The notes beneath the pieces are model-generated. The model ran no database searches, was not told the origin of the DNA, and was given only the letters and a program-made list of their open reading frames with translations. Below are positions 23,608-34,281 of a stretch of 64,000 bases of DNA, one piece after another. Each line of letters opens with the position of its first letter. Positions within the stretch are counted from its first letter, which is position 1. The position numbers and the translations under genes were made by a program. The DNA comes from Clarkia xantiana subsp. parviflora. Lineage: Eukaryota > Streptophyta > Magnoliopsida > Myrtales > Onagraceae. The stretch is taken from positions 44,445,452 to 44,509,451 of the forward strand of contig JAPTYO010000002.1 of assembly GCA_036873135.1 (NCBI GenBank), given 5' to 3'.

Positions 23608-24513
23608 TGATGGATATACGCCCAATTTGAACCCGTTGACTTCCAAACCGTTGTATTTTTATCGTTCCATTTATGATTGCGAATCGAAACTTCAACCCGG
23701 ACACTTCGCGAGAACATCGACGGCTCGGACGGGGCCGAAGCGCCCGTCCGACAGAGGCGAACTCACCTAGGTGAGGTTGGGTGGTCACACCCGACCTCCC
23801 CTAGGGGAGATCGGGTTGGCCAACCCGATCTCTCCTAGGAGAGATCGGGTCAGCCAACCCGATCTCTCCTAGGAGAGATCGGGTTGGCCAACCCGATCTC
23901 CCCTAGGGGAGATCGGGTCGGCCAACCCGATCCCTCCTAGGAGGGATGGGGTTGGCCAACCCCACCCTCCCTAGGAGGGGTTGGGTGTCCTCACCCAACC
24001 CCTACCCTTGGGGGTCGGATTTCTCCCCCCCAAGGGTCCCGGCACCCCTTTCAGACGCCCATGCTCGGTCCACTCCGCCTGCCTCATCCGAATCCTAAAG
24101 TCTTAATTATACGCTTAAAGGTTAATTAATTGTGTTTAAAGGCTAACGATGTCATTAAGCCACCTTAATGACACCGTTGCCTATAAATACCCCACCTTCA
24201 CAACTCATTTGAACATCTTGGCCATTTTGAACAATTTAGCTCTGACATCTCTCTAGCTTTATCTCTCTAGAAATATAGTTCTGACTTAGGCATCGGAGAG
24301 GGTTCACCAGGCACCACCCCCCCTCCTCCGTGTCTGGTATTGCCCCTTTTGCAGGGCAAAGGGAGAGAAGAAGAGAAGGAACCAAGGGAAGAAGGAAAGG
24401 AAGAAGGACATAGACAAAGGCAAGGCAACTCGAGAAAACCGGATCATACACATCCCCCGTAAGGAGTGAGATCAAAGCCGACACCCCGTTGACCTAGATC
24501 TCATAACTTAACA
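23608..24513 (+). repeat. G2 5' LTR
   Basis: U3 runs to TATAAATA at 24182-24189 and includes the palindrome array at 23765-24010. The R/U5 part has ATCGGAGAGGG near 24302, a C7 run and TTTTGCAGGG near 24348-24357. The end is TAACTTAACA. Confidence 0.95.
23765..24010. repeat. Palindrome array in U3 of G2 5' LTR
   Basis: Two kinds of perfect palindrome alternate: 20-mers of the type ATCGGGTTGGCCAACCCGAT and 14-mers of the type CTCTCCTAGGAGAG. Together they form 34-bp units, with four to six recognisable units that diverge at the right end (TTGGGTGTCCTCACCCAA, CCCTTGGGGG). Every unit centre is a 4-8 bp palindrome such as CCTAGG or TTGGCCAA. Single strands would form a chain of hairpins. Confidence 0.95.
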
Positions 24514-24515
24514 CT

Positions 24516-24533
24516 TGGCGCCGTCAGTGGGCT
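24516..24533 (+). promoter_or_regulatory. G2 primer binding site
   Basis: TGGCGCCGTCAGTGGG, two bases after the LTR end. It has the same TGGCGCC core as G1, G3 and G4. Confidence 0.8.
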
Positions 24534-24564
24534 TCGGACAGAAAGCCTGGCTATTACACGAGCT

Positions 24565-27500
24565 ATGACGAACAGTAGGGTGTCCAGGCCCCAACACCCA
24601 CCCGGGGGCAATGGGCGGAGAAGAGAACCCATACCTCCAGGGAGGCGGCCTGACCCTGGGAAGCAGCCAATGCATCCAGAGCCCCAAGAAATACCACAAC
24701 CTCCTCAGCAAAAGAACAACCAGGAAGGAGGACCTTCACGCCCAGCTGGGGCTGAGTCCTCCACAGCCTCCACTCCCCGGGCAAGAAGGCCACAGAGAGC
24801 AAGAGGACAACAGGGAGTGCCTTCCCACAACACGGCACCCCCTGAGGGATACTATTATGAGGAGCAACCACAAAGGTACCCATATGGGATGCCGGAACAA
24901 AGAAATGATAACCGCGCCCACACAGCATATGCAAGGCCAGCATACACCCAAGGGACTTACACTGAAGCTCATGAGGAGGAGCAGATCCCGACAGAAGAGC
25001 ACTACTCGCACCCCCGAGCAGGGCAGCGAGAGGAGCAAAGAAGATATTACCAGGAGCCACCCCCAGAGGGAAGGCAACAATTCGTGCCTCCTAGGCAACA
25101 GCAGAACAACAGGGCTTACACCCCGCTTGGGGATGAAAGACAAGCAAGACCTCCAAGGAGGCAGGACTTCTATGAAGCACCCCAGCAGGCGTATCAAGAG
25201 TACACCTACAGTCCATACCAGCAGGGACAAGGGAACCCAGTAAGCCCAGTCTACAACTACAATGGATATCAGAGGGATTATACTCCGGCACAGGTAGTGA
25301 TCACCCCGGAGGAGATAGAAGCCATGATAACCCGGAAATTGAATGAGTCAAAGAAACCCAGCCTGCATTGTCTAAGTGACAAGACGAACCACCCTTTCAC
25401 AAAGGAGCTGGAGATGAACAGGGTGCCAGACTCCCTGCACACTGTGCAAATTGCAAAGTACAATGGGAAGGGAGACCCCCTAGAGCATATCCAACAGCAT
25501 GAGGCCTCTCTATTCGGGAGGACAACTGACGAAAGATACAAGGCACTCCTTTTCCCAAACACCCTATCAGGGGTGGCCTCACATTGGTTCTTCAGCCTGC
25601 CCTCTGAGAGCATCCACTCATGGGAGCAGCTAAAAGCTAAGTTTCTGCAGAGATACCTAGGGGAGAGGAAACTCCTCAAGGGAACAGGCTCCATTGATGA
25701 CATAAAACAAGAATATGATGAATCCCTGGCCAGCTACTATACTAGGTTCAACCAGAATATCGCAGACATCCAGGGAGACATCACTGAAGGGGAGATAATC
25801 CGAGCCTTTATCAGAAACTTAGGTCGCTTTGGGTCAACATTGGCTGAAAAGATGGCCAAAAAACCAGCAAGCACCTTGGAGGAGCTTGCAGGGAGAGTTA
25901 AAACGCATATTGACCTTGAGAGGCACAGGGCAAGCAAGAAGGCCAAAATCCAGGCAGCCAAGGAGGATAATCAAAGGCCAAACAAAGGCAAGCCACCCCA
26001 GGCACCACAACATGCAAGGCAGCAGGAGTGGCGTCCGCCACAGCAGGAGTGGCGTCCACCACAGCAAAGAAACCAAATGGGTGAACCTTTAAAGGCTAGA
26101 GAAATCAATGTCATTAAGTTCATCCCACTGAACGCCACTCCAGCCACCGTACTTAGAGAGATGCGGAACCAAAAGCTATGGTCACCCCCTGCAAGGTGGA
26201 GAGCCCCAATGGTGGGAAATCATAAAGATAGATGGTGTGACAACCATGAGACTTATGGTCATGACACAAATGAATGCTTTAGCCTAAAGCTAAGCATAAA
26301 CAACATCGTCCAGAGGGGAGAACTGAAACAGTTCGTAGACCATGGGGGCAATAGTATGCAACTGGGGCCACCACAGAAAGACAAGGGCAAGGGAAAGGTA
26401 GACTATAACCCTCCACCAAACAAAAGAGGAGTCATCAATATGATACATGGAGGAGCAGCATCAGGTGGCCCAACGGCTAACGCAAGAGAGGTCTATGCAT
26501 CGAAGCTAAGCTCAGTGCCAAGGTGGAGAAAAAGGCCAAGAGAAGGAGAAGAAGTGAAGATCGAGTTCTCGGAGAAGGACAAGAGCCACATCGTCTTTCC
26601 ACATGACGATGCTCTAGTTATTACTTTAGATATTGACAATTTTGATGTAAAGAGAATTTTGGTGGATGGGGGCAGCTCAGCTGACCTCCTAAGCCTGAGA
26701 GTGTTGGAAGAGATAGGGAAAACCAAAGCAGACATCAATCCGGTCAACTTCCCCCTAGTTGGCTTCTCAGGGGCAACAAGTTACCCCCTGGGGATGATAA
26801 CATTGCCAGTGACCATGGGCCAAGGATGGACCCAGCTGAAGGTAAATGTCAATTTCTTGGTGGTTGAAAGCCTGGGAGCCTACAATGGGATCCTAGGAAG
26901 GACAACCATAAATCCATATGAAATAGTGCCATCCACTGTTCACCAGAAGCTGAAGTACATCACGGAGAACGGAGTTGGAGAAGTCCTGGGTGATCAACGC
27001 ACGGCAAGACAATGCTATGTCAATTCAATGAGACATGGATCACACAGGACAGACACAGTGGCTGTGGTCATGGCAGGAGCCAACCAGAATAGAAGAAGGA
27101 GGGGAGGGAGACAAAGGCAAGGAAGGAGGAGGAGTGGAGTAACACTCCGTTTGAGCAGGCAGTTTTTTCAAACAGTGCCTACAAGGAGACACAGGAACAA
27201 GGCTGTGAAGGTGACATCCATACCTTGGCAGCCAGACACCATAATAGGGAACAGGACAAGGAACTCCATCCTAAAAGGCTTCCGCTACATAGATGATATC
27301 AAGCAAATGCCGCAGGAGTCTATATCAAGCTATTTCCAGAGATTCTTTGATTATGGTGCCAACATGGACATCACAAGGGGAGAAGCAGTCAGAGCATTCA
27401 TCAGAAACATGCATCCAAGTTCATTTGAGGCCTATGGAGGGCTCTATGAGATGGTCATGACGAGCACAATGAGAGAGCTCAAGGCGAAGCTGGACAGGGC

Positions 27501-27834
27501 ATTTGAACAAGAGGCGGAACAGTTGGATGAAGTTCCAGAAAGAGGAAGAGAAACAGACACATTGGGAGGAGGTGTCAATTTCACATTCACACCCCTCACA
27601 CTCAGCATAGAAGAAATTTTCCACAAGCACCTCAAGCAAGAGCTACCAGCATGCAGGGAGGAGGGCAAGGCCTTCCTAGGGAGAGATGCACAGGGTTGGT
27701 GTGAGTACCATGGGACCTGGGGGCATCAAACCAACAACTGCATGGTGTTGAAGGTGGAAGTGGAAGAAATGATCTACAATGGAAACTTCAAGGAGTACGT
27801 GGCAACAGACACAGTGACCACCCCATATCCTTAG
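24565..27834 (+). CDS. G2 Gag-protease polyprotein with a second partial Gag module
   Basis: One intact 1089-codon frame starts 49 bp after the primer site. Residues 1-240 are rich in Pro, Gln, Arg and Tyr. Residues 265-452 are a Gypsy capsid core (PLEHIQQHEASLF, VASHWFFSLP, SWEQLKAKFLQRYLGERK, RAFIRNL). A CHHC knuckle WCDNHETYGHDTNEC begins at residue 557. The aspartic protease has VDGGSSADLL with catalytic Asp 701, then PLVGFSGATSYPLG and GILGRTTINPYEIVPS. After it, residues 905-985 repeat the second half of the capsid core (DIKQ...SYFQRFF...AFIRNM), and a second knuckle WCEYHGTWGHQTNNC starts at 1045. No RT follows. It would form particles and process itself. The second module is unusual and may be a partial duplication. 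Confidence 0.9.
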   Translation: MTNSRVSRPQHPPGGNGRRREPIPPGRRPDPGKQPMHPEPQEIPQPPQQKNNQEGGPSRPAGAESSTASTPRARRPQRARGQQGVPSHNTAPPEGYYYEEQPQRYPYGMPEQRNDNRAHTAYARPAYTQGTYTEAHEEEQIPTEEHYSHPRAGQREEQRRYYQEPPPEGRQQFVPPRQQQNNRAYTPLGDERQARPPRRQDFYEAPQQAYQEYTYSPYQQGQGNPVSPVYNYNGYQRDYTPAQVVITPEEIEAMITRKLNESKKPSLHCLSDKTNHPFTKELEMNRVPDSLHTVQIAKYNGKGDPLEHIQQHEASLFGRTTDERYKALLFPNTLSGVASHWFFSLPSESIHSWEQLKAKFLQRYLGERKLLKGTGSIDDIKQEYDESLASYYTRFNQNIADIQGDITEGEIIRAFIRNLGRFGSTLAEKMAKKPASTLEELAGRVKTHIDLERHRASKKAKIQAAKEDNQRPNKGKPPQAPQHARQQEWRPPQQEWRPPQQRNQMGEPLKAREINVIKFIPLNATPATVLREMRNQKLWSPPARWRAPMVGNHKDRWCDNHETYGHDTNECFSLKLSINNIVQRGELKQFVDHGGNSMQLGPPQKDKGKGKVDYNPPPNKRGVINMIHGGAASGGPTANAREVYASKLSSVPRWRKRPREGEEVKIEFSEKDKSHIVFPHDDALVITLDIDNFDVKRILVDGGSSADLLSLRVLEEIGKTKADINPVNFPLVGFSGATSYPLGMITLPVTMGQGWTQLKVNVNFLVVESLGAYNGILGRTTINPYEIVPSTVHQKLKYITENGVGEVLGDQRTARQCYVNSMRHGSHRTDTVAVVMAGANQNRRRRGGRQRQGRRRSGVTLRLSRQFFQTVPTRRHRNKAVKVTSIPWQPDTIIGNRTRNSILKGFRYIDDIKQMPQESISSYFQRFFDYGANMDITRGEAVRAFIRNMHPSSFEAYGGLYEMVMTSTMRELKAKLDRAFEQEAEQLDEVPERGRETDTLGGGVNFTFTPLTLSIEEIFHKHLKQELPACREEGKAFLGRDAQGWCEYHGTWGHQTNNCMVLKVEVEEMIYNGNFKEYVATDTVTTPYP

Positions 27835-28099
27835 TTTTATATCTAGCATTTCGCATGTTTCAGCTTTACAAGCTTTTCAAAAACAACTCATGAGAAGGAG
27901 AACTCACGAAGTTACTCCATCTCTACAACTATCTTTGATTTCCTACAAAGGATGTCTTGGTGCACCAAGGCATCCCGAGTGTACAAAAACATGAATGCTC
28001 CTAAGGGAGCAGTAGTTACTCAAAAGTATTTTCCAGTGAATGCAGTGGTATAACCACAAAGTTATCCTTACACAGATATGACTTCAAGTCAATGACAGG
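27835..28099. other. G2 spacer
   Basis: No gene; it ends where the 49-bp repeats begin. Confidence 0.4.
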
Positions 28100-28660
28100 T
28101 TCGACGCCCCCAAGAGCCTATCTTGAGAGTAGTTTTCATACTACGACATTCGACGCCCCCAAGAGCGTATCTTGAGAGTAGTTTTCATACTACGACATTC
28201 GACGCCCCCAAGAGCGTATCTTGAGAGTAGTGTTCATACTACGACTTTCGACGCCCCCAAGAGCGTATCTTGAGAGTAGTTATTACACTACGACCTTCGA
28301 CGCACCAAGAGCGTATCTTGAGAGTGGTTTCCAAAAACTACGAACTTCGACGCCCCCAAGAGCGTATCTTGAGAGTAGTGTTCATACTACAACCTTCGAC
28401 GCCCCCAAGAGCGTATCTTGAGAGTAGTTATTACACTACGAATTCGACGCACCAAGAGCGTATCTTGAGAGTGGTTTCCAAAAACTACGATTTCGACGCC
28501 CCCAGGAGCGTATCTTGAGGTAGATTTGCAACCTACCAGATTCGACGCCCCCAAGAGCGTATCTTGAGGTAGAAAAAACACTACCAGTTCGACGCCCCCA
28601 AGAGCGTATCTTGAGGTAGATTTCAAACTACCAGTTCGACGCCCACCAGGAGCGTATCTT
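28100..28660. repeat. 49-bp tandem array in G2, about 12 units
   Basis: Each unit holds TTCGACGCCCCCAAGAGCGT, ATCTTGAG and a short inverted pair such as GTAGT...ACTAC. Starts are at about 28100, 28149, 28198 and 28247, then on to about 28633 with 46-51 bp spacing. The flanking GTAGT/ACTAC pair could form a small stem in every unit. The long frames seen here are repeat artefacts. Confidence 0.92.
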
Positions 28661-28975
28661 TGGTCTAACCTGTGCCCTCCGGGAGCCTATCCTGTGAAAC
28701 GTTAAGTGCCGTCCGAGAGCCTGTCTCGTGAACAGTTTGACACCCGTCAAGAAGGTATCGGTGGACTAACCTGTGCCCTCCGGGAGCCTATCCTGTGAAA
28801 CGTTAAGTGCCGTCCGAGAGCCTGTCTCGTGAACAGATTTGACACCCGTCAAGAAGGTATCGGTGGACTAACCTGTGCCCTCCGGGAGCCTATCCTGTGA
28901 AACGTTAAGTGCCGTCCGAGAGCCTGTCTCGTGAAAAGATTTCGACGCCCACCAAGAGCGTATCTTTGGTCTAAC
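28661..28975. repeat. About 102-bp tandem repeat, three units, in G2
   Basis: The unit contains CTAACCTGTGCCCTCCGGGA, AACGTTAAGTGCCGTCCGAG and GACACCCGTCAAGAAGGTAT. Units start at 28665, 28766 and 28868. They are nearly identical, so they are recent. The last unit returns to a 49-bp-type unit (TTCGACGCCCACC). Confidence 0.9.
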
Positions 28976-29460
28976 AGTACAACGTATACCGTGTAAGGGG
29001 TATCAGAAGAGATCATCACACCATGCTTAGAAGGATACCATGTTTAAGAGGGTACCATGTTTAGAAGGGTACCATGCTTAGAAGGATACCATGCTCGGAA
29101 GGGTAACATGAGAAAGAAATTTCTAAGTAAAGTAATGTGAAGAACAAGTAATGTTTTTTCTTTATGAAATGGCAGGTAAGACACGAAGGAAAACACGAAA
29201 GAAGGATAAGTAAAGGAAACACACCAAGTAAAGAGTCCATACCCAAAGAGTCATACACAAGGCATAGGGAGCCATCATGAGAAGAGATATATACAAAAGC
29301 ATGAGAAGCACTAATGTAAAGGCAAACGAACCACGTAGTCAACAACATAATGCGGCAAAGGAAAGTAACAACAAACACCATCACAATCTCAAAGGACACT
29401 CAACCCATACAAGGGGAGAAGGAGTGTAATTATATACAAGGATAGCATGAGATAAACACG
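28976..29460. other. G2 region after the arrays, short GGTACCATG repeats
   Basis: At 29020-29110 the string AGAAGGGTACCATG recurs about five times with a period near 16-18 bp. The rest is purine-rich on the plus strand and has no gene. Confidence 0.5.
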
Positions 29461-31960
29461 TCAGTCAGAACCTTCAGGGGAGTCACCCTCACCCCCTGAA
29501 GCTGAACCGCCAGCGGAAATGGATGAAGAGGAGGAGTCCGAGGTACCAATCTCCACAGGTGTAGCATCCACCTGGGCAGGGGCAGGCTCGTCTGCAACGG
29601 CAGCCTGACCCATCAGAACAGTCGCGTAGCCAGTGGCATATGGCCCAAAGTCACCAAGGTCACCAAAGGGGAACTGAGGATCAATCCGGTATATGTGATC
29701 AACCAGATACTCACCGAACTGGTTCATCTCCTGGGTGAGACGCGTGCTATAGTCGGCGGTGAAGGCAGAGGAGGCCTTGTACTCAGATACCGCGACAGCC
29801 CTCTCCTCCGCCCGACACTTAGTCTCCAACCTCCGCAGCTCCTCAGAATGAAGCGACGCAGCAACCTCAGCTTCCCGACGCAAACTGCCCACAGTGGCTT
29901 CGAGCAAGGACACCTGGCCCTGGAGCTCCTGCAGCCTCAAATCAGATATACGCGCCTTCTCGGCAGCAGTGGCGACCTCCGCCTTGAGAGAAACCGAAGG
30001 GTCTTCCTCTCGTCAGATAACTCGAGCACGAGCGAAGACATGTTCACCATGTCAGACATACCCTAACAATTCAAACAAGGGGTGAGTAACCAAAGGATAG
30101 CAATTATGAAAGTAAGGAAAGGAAAGCAAGGAACAACTCACAGGTGCATAACGAGAGAGTACCCCCTGAACAAAGCGCCGAGTCTCCCCAGGAGACTTGG
30201 GCGGAGCAACACGATCGCCAGGGGGATGGCGCCGCGGAGTACGCGGACGCCAACCTCAGGAGTCCGCAAAGAGGAAGTGCTATCGAGGTGGAACTCCTTC
30301 AGACCAGCGAAGGGAGTCCACTCAGACCCAATAACATCTTCATCAGTGAGCCGTGCGAAATCCTTCCGACTTAAAGTCGGAGGCCCACCTACACAAGCAA
30401 AGCAAGTCAAAGGAGAGTATAAACATACAAGGATCAGCACAAGGTAGAGATCATACCTGAGGACCGTGCCCTCGGCTGGGGGGCAGGGGAACCACCACCA
30501 GCAGGTCGCTTCCCTTTGTCAGCCAGGGAAGGCACCTCTTCGACCACCATCTCCTTATCACGAGATAGGGTCGGAGGACGAGCAGTAGGCGAAGCAGGAT
30601 CCACAGCCTTCTTCCTCTTAGCAGCCGAGGCCCCGGCCTCAGAATCAGATCGCCGCGGCTTGGACTTGGAAGGTCCAGAATCTCTGCCAACGGAGACGAC
30701 CCTCTCAGTCACCAAGGGGGAGCGCACTAGCAAAGTAAGAAAAACAAGATAAGGAAAACATAAGTTACATCATAAAGAAGCAAATAGGAGAAAGCATACC
30801 AGAGGCCCCAGCCTTCTTCCCAGGCAGGGGGGATTTCTTCAAAGCAGAACTAGAAGGAGCCTTCCTCTTGCTCAGGTCAACAGGGGCTCCCTGCATGTTA
30901 TAGGTTTTTCCATGAAACCAACCTACAAAGGAAGAGCAGAAGGTAAATAAAGATGGAAAGACCAAGTGACATACCGAGCCCCCGGAGTCAGGAGTCAGAC
31001 TGATCCCGGCCTCGTAAAGATCCGTCTCAGTTATTAAAGACACGGGGCAGTAAGACCGGGTCCTGTTGCTCTCGTGAATGATCTTCATAGTCTTCAAATC
31101 ATCCGAAGAGAACTCTCCAAAAGCAGGCCAACCATCGGACCGATCCTCATTCAGGACCGACCAAGTGACGTATCGGTCCGTAATGAAGAAGTAATGCTTA
31201 GCCCAGTGACTGGCCGAATTGTCAATCTGGGTCACGAAACGGAGGGAGGTATCCCACTCGATCCCACTCAACCCGAAGTCAGAAAATCGGGGATCTTTGA
31301 AGGTCGGATGGCGAGTTACGAAACTCGCAAACCCCACCCTCGTCCGGTACTGGAACCGATAGAAGCATCGGAATAGAACGAGAGAGTACTTCCAGGAGTA
31401 CCAATGGCACAATACCCGGAAGCCCACCCAGACACGGAGGGCACTGGGGTCAAGGTTCACAGGAGAAATCCTGAAGAACCTGCTCAACTCTATAAGCTCG
31501 TCACAGTAAGGTAGCCTCAGCCCGAATCGGATCTGAGAGGGGTACACGGCGACCTTCCCTATAGGAGGCTCCGTCGCCGTCCCGCGAGTATTCCCCAAGG
31601 AGGGGAGAAAAGGATACAGAGGCTCATCTAGGGGACTGATATCTCCTAGGGTGACATGTTCGTTGTAATCGGACCTAGTGATATGGTTCTCTGACAGAAT
31701 AGCAAAACCTAAGGCAAAGATAGCAGGAAACCCCAAGGCACGAATCAAATTTCGACTAACACCCCAATGAAGGTCACGATACTAAGCTAGTAATAGGAAA
31801 GGAAATAACGCGGCCGAAAAGGAAGAGAAAAAGGAACTCACTCATCCTTCGGAGAATACGGCGTCTCTGAAGAGTCTGCGTACGTGGACACCACCAGGAG
31901 TATAGTACCTGCCACGACACGACGAATATCAAGATAAGAGAAATTTTCGAGGAACCGGAA
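29461..31960 (-). pseudogene. Antisense multi-exon gene of G2 (putative gypsy-type transposon protein family)
   Basis: Exons can be read downwards. Exon A (about 31925-31842) has PYSPKDE before a GTGAGT donor. Exon B (31748-30975) holds the core: LGDISPLDEPLYPFLPSLG, FGLRLPYCDELIELSRFF, LRVWVGFRVLCHWYSWKY, HWAKHYFFITDRYVTW, EAGISLTPDSG, ending at a GTATGT donor. A short exon starting GWFHGKTYN is next, followed by exons at about 30730-30460 (Lys/Arg/Pro-rich) and 30390-30155 (LSRKDFARLTDEDVIGSEW, then GVRVLRGAI and a one-base shift). The last, 29990-29461, is a coiled coil (LRLQELQGQVSLLEATVGSL) ending in an acidic Ser/Gly tail. Donors and acceptors coincide with those of the copy at 61.5 kb. 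The expected ATG is GTG here, and at least two small frameshifts are present. Function unknown. Confidence 0.78.
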
Positions 31961-32800
31961 ATACCCCGACACTCTACCAACGACAACAACCGAGTCAAAT
32001 AGTTTTATCCAAGCCTAAGGTCGGGTTTTGGAAAAAAATACCATTATACCCTCCAACAAAGATTAACACACCAACGGCGGCACGACATCAAATTCAAGAC
32101 CGAGATAACCCAATCGGACAAGAAACCATATCCGGACGACCGGCAAACATTTTTCCCCAAAATCCACAACTACCCACGGCTATCTACGGCAATCCCACAT
32201 TCAATCAAATTTCGGCAATCAAGCATCGGCAATCAAGCATCGGCAATCAAATATCAACGATTCAAAAATCAACTTTTTACGCGGTAATGGAAAGGAAAAG
32301 AGCGGACCTTCGGAAAACCCGACCCGATGTGATAAACGGGTCCGGAATTCAAATTTGAACGTTGCCGGAAATCAGGTCCTCGCCGGAGCTGTGATTCCCT
32401 CGCCGCCGGAGCTTTGATTTTTCCGCCGCCGGAGTCGAGCCACGTCCGTCTCCGCCCGTCCCGCCGCTGTGGCCGTCCGTCGAAGTGGTGGACCTCCTCG
32501 CCGCCGGGAACAACGGCCTCTGTCGCCTCCGCCGTACCCAGCACCGCCGGCAGCCGCTGTCCGCCTGAAGTCGAGCCCTCGTCCTCGGCTGGATTTGTCT
32601 TCCTCGTCGCCGTCCCGATCAAGATGCTGGCCGGAATTTCAGGTGCCCACCGGAATTTTGGCCGGCCCTAACCTTGGGGGTGCTCTCAAACTTTCCTTGC
32701 TCTCCAAGGGTGAGTGAAAAAGGAAGATGGTGGCTATGGTGACTCTTGGAGGTATTTTTTCTAACTCTCCTCTTTTATGTTAAAAGGATGATAGGGTTTT
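31961..32800 (-). promoter_or_regulatory. Promoter and 5' leader of the G2 antisense gene
   Basis: On the minus strand, AAAAACCCTATCATCC (telo-box AACCCTA, near 32790-32801) is followed by a TATA-like ACATAAAAGAG near 32770, then a GC-rich leader (32300-32700) ending GGTTTTCCGAAGG near 32310. The same order, AAAAACCCTACACC, TTATAAAGAGAG, GC-rich leader and GGTTTTCCGAAGG, occurs at 60697-61175 on the plus strand. The leader is probably spliced to exon A via GTGGCAG near 31926. Confidence 0.6.
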
Positions 32801-33330
32801 TAGAGGGTTTTAATCACCACCATCCATCTAGCTTTAAGTAAAATCTAAGGGCCAAGGAAAAACCATCATTTTTATCCTTTTCACCTATAGCTAAGTATAC
32901 CTCTATACTTAGAAAAATTATCAAGTTAGTTTTATTTTTGAGCATTCCATACTTAGGAAAATTTTTGGCCAGAATTAAAATTTTCCCTCACTTAGATAAA
33001 ATCCCGGCACGAAATTGAAGCGTAAGTTATTTAGTTACATTCGTAACACACCCCTGTGCAAGTTTGTATTTTTTGAGTATACACCTGTAGCAGAGATAAG
33101 TTTATTACTCCCACCTCAGACGGACGCGCGCCTAGGCACACGTCCGTGCTACTCTGACGTTTACAATTCCTCTATCTCAGTAGACAGGGGGGCAGAGTCA
33201 GAGGCACGTATCCACGGGTAAGCAAGCATTCAGACAAAGAAGGTAAAACCCAGGTTTCAAATTGCGCGTGTCATACCATCCTAAAATAGAGTCAATCAAG
33301 GGTTAGGCCATTGGTTGACTCGGGGGCATG
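32801..33330 (+). other. G2 3' region with polypurine tract
   Basis: No gene. The end, GACTCGGGGGCATG (33317-33330), directly precedes the 3' LTR and is the plus-strand priming tract. Confidence 0.7.
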
Positions 33331-34276
33331 TGATGGATATACGCCCAATTTGAACCCGTTGACTTCCAAACCGTTGTATTTTTATCGTTCCATTTATGAT
33401 TGCGAATCGAAACTTCAACCCGGACACTTCGCGAGAACATCGACGGCTCGGACGGGGCCGAAGCGCCCGTCCGACAGAGGCGAACTCACCTAGGTGAGGT
33501 TGGGTGGTCACACCCGACCTCCCCTAGGGGAGATCGGGTCAGCCGACCCGATCTCCCCTAGGGGAGATCGGGTTGGCCAACCCGATCTCTCCTAGGAGAG
33601 ATCGGGTCAGCCAACCCGATCTCTCCTAGGAGAGATCGGGTTGGCCAACCCGATCTCCCCTAGGGGAGATCGGGTCGGCCAACCCGATCCCTCCTAGGAG
33701 GGATGGGGTTGGCCAACCCCACCCTCCCTAGGAGGGGTTGGGTGTCCTCACCCAACCCCTACCCTTGGGGGTCGGATTTCTCCCCCCCCAAGGGTCCCGG
33801 CACCCCTTTCAGACGCCCATGCTCGGTCCACTCCGCCTGCCTCATCCGAATCCTAAAGTCTTAATTATACGCTTAAAGGTTAATTAATTGTGTTTAAAGG
33901 CTAACGATGTCATTAAGCCACCTTAATGACACCGTTGCCTATAAATACCCCACCTTCACAACTCATTTGAACATCTTGGCCATTTTGAACAATTTAGCTC
34001 TGACATCTCTCTAGCTTTATCTCTCTAGAAATATAGTTCTGACTTAGGCATCGGAGAGGGTTCACCAGGCACCACCCCCCCCCCCCCCCTCCGTGTCTGG
34101 TATTGCCCCTTTTGCAGGGCAAAGGGAGAGAAGAAGAGAAGGAACCAAGGGAAGAAGGAAAGGAAGAAGGACATAGACAAAGGCAAGGCAACTCGAGAAA
34201 ACCGGATCATACACATCCCCCGTAAGGAGTGAGATCAAAGCCGACACCCCGTTGACCTAGATCTCATAACTTAACA
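33331..34276 (+). repeat. G2 3' LTR
   Basis: 946 bp. TATAAATA is at 33940-33947 and the palindrome array at about 33490-33735. It has one 34-bp palindrome unit more than the 5' LTR, C15 instead of C7 in the U5 C-run and C8 instead of C7 near 33786; these three changes explain the whole 40-bp length difference. The remaining sequence appears identical. Confidence 0.95.
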
Positions 34277-34281
34277 ACAAC

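Larger units (their letters stand above)
23608..34276 (+). mobile_element. G2: non-autonomous Gypsy element with gag-protease and an antisense gene, very young
   Basis: LTRs 23608-24513 (906 bp) and 33331-34276 (946 bp) start TGATGGATAT and end CTTAACA. The duplication ACAAC (23603-23607, 34277-34281) is perfect, and removing the element restores a continuous 75-bp repeat unit of OG. The LTRs appear free of substitutions by eye and differ only by one 34-bp repeat unit and two C-run lengths, so insertion is very recent. The interior has a primer site, one long gag-protease-gag frame, two tandem arrays, a multi-exon gene on the minus strand and a polypurine tract. No RT, RNase H or integrase is visible. 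Confidence 0.95.

Noticed and set aside
24563..25703. Minus-strand and alternative-frame proteins opposite the G2 gag gene
   Set aside because: Shadows of the intact 1089-codon gag-protease frame, hydrophobic by complement of Pro/Gln codons.
28221..28626. Open frames of 66-82 codons in the 49-bp array
   Set aside because: Repeat artefacts; the unit is not a multiple of three in all copies and the peptides shift frame between units.
32269..32717. GC-rich frames on both strands in G2, and a similar frame at 60856-61212
   Set aside because: Composition resembles coding sequence, but the two copies share only order and short strings, not a protein alignment. A 5' leader explains them better.
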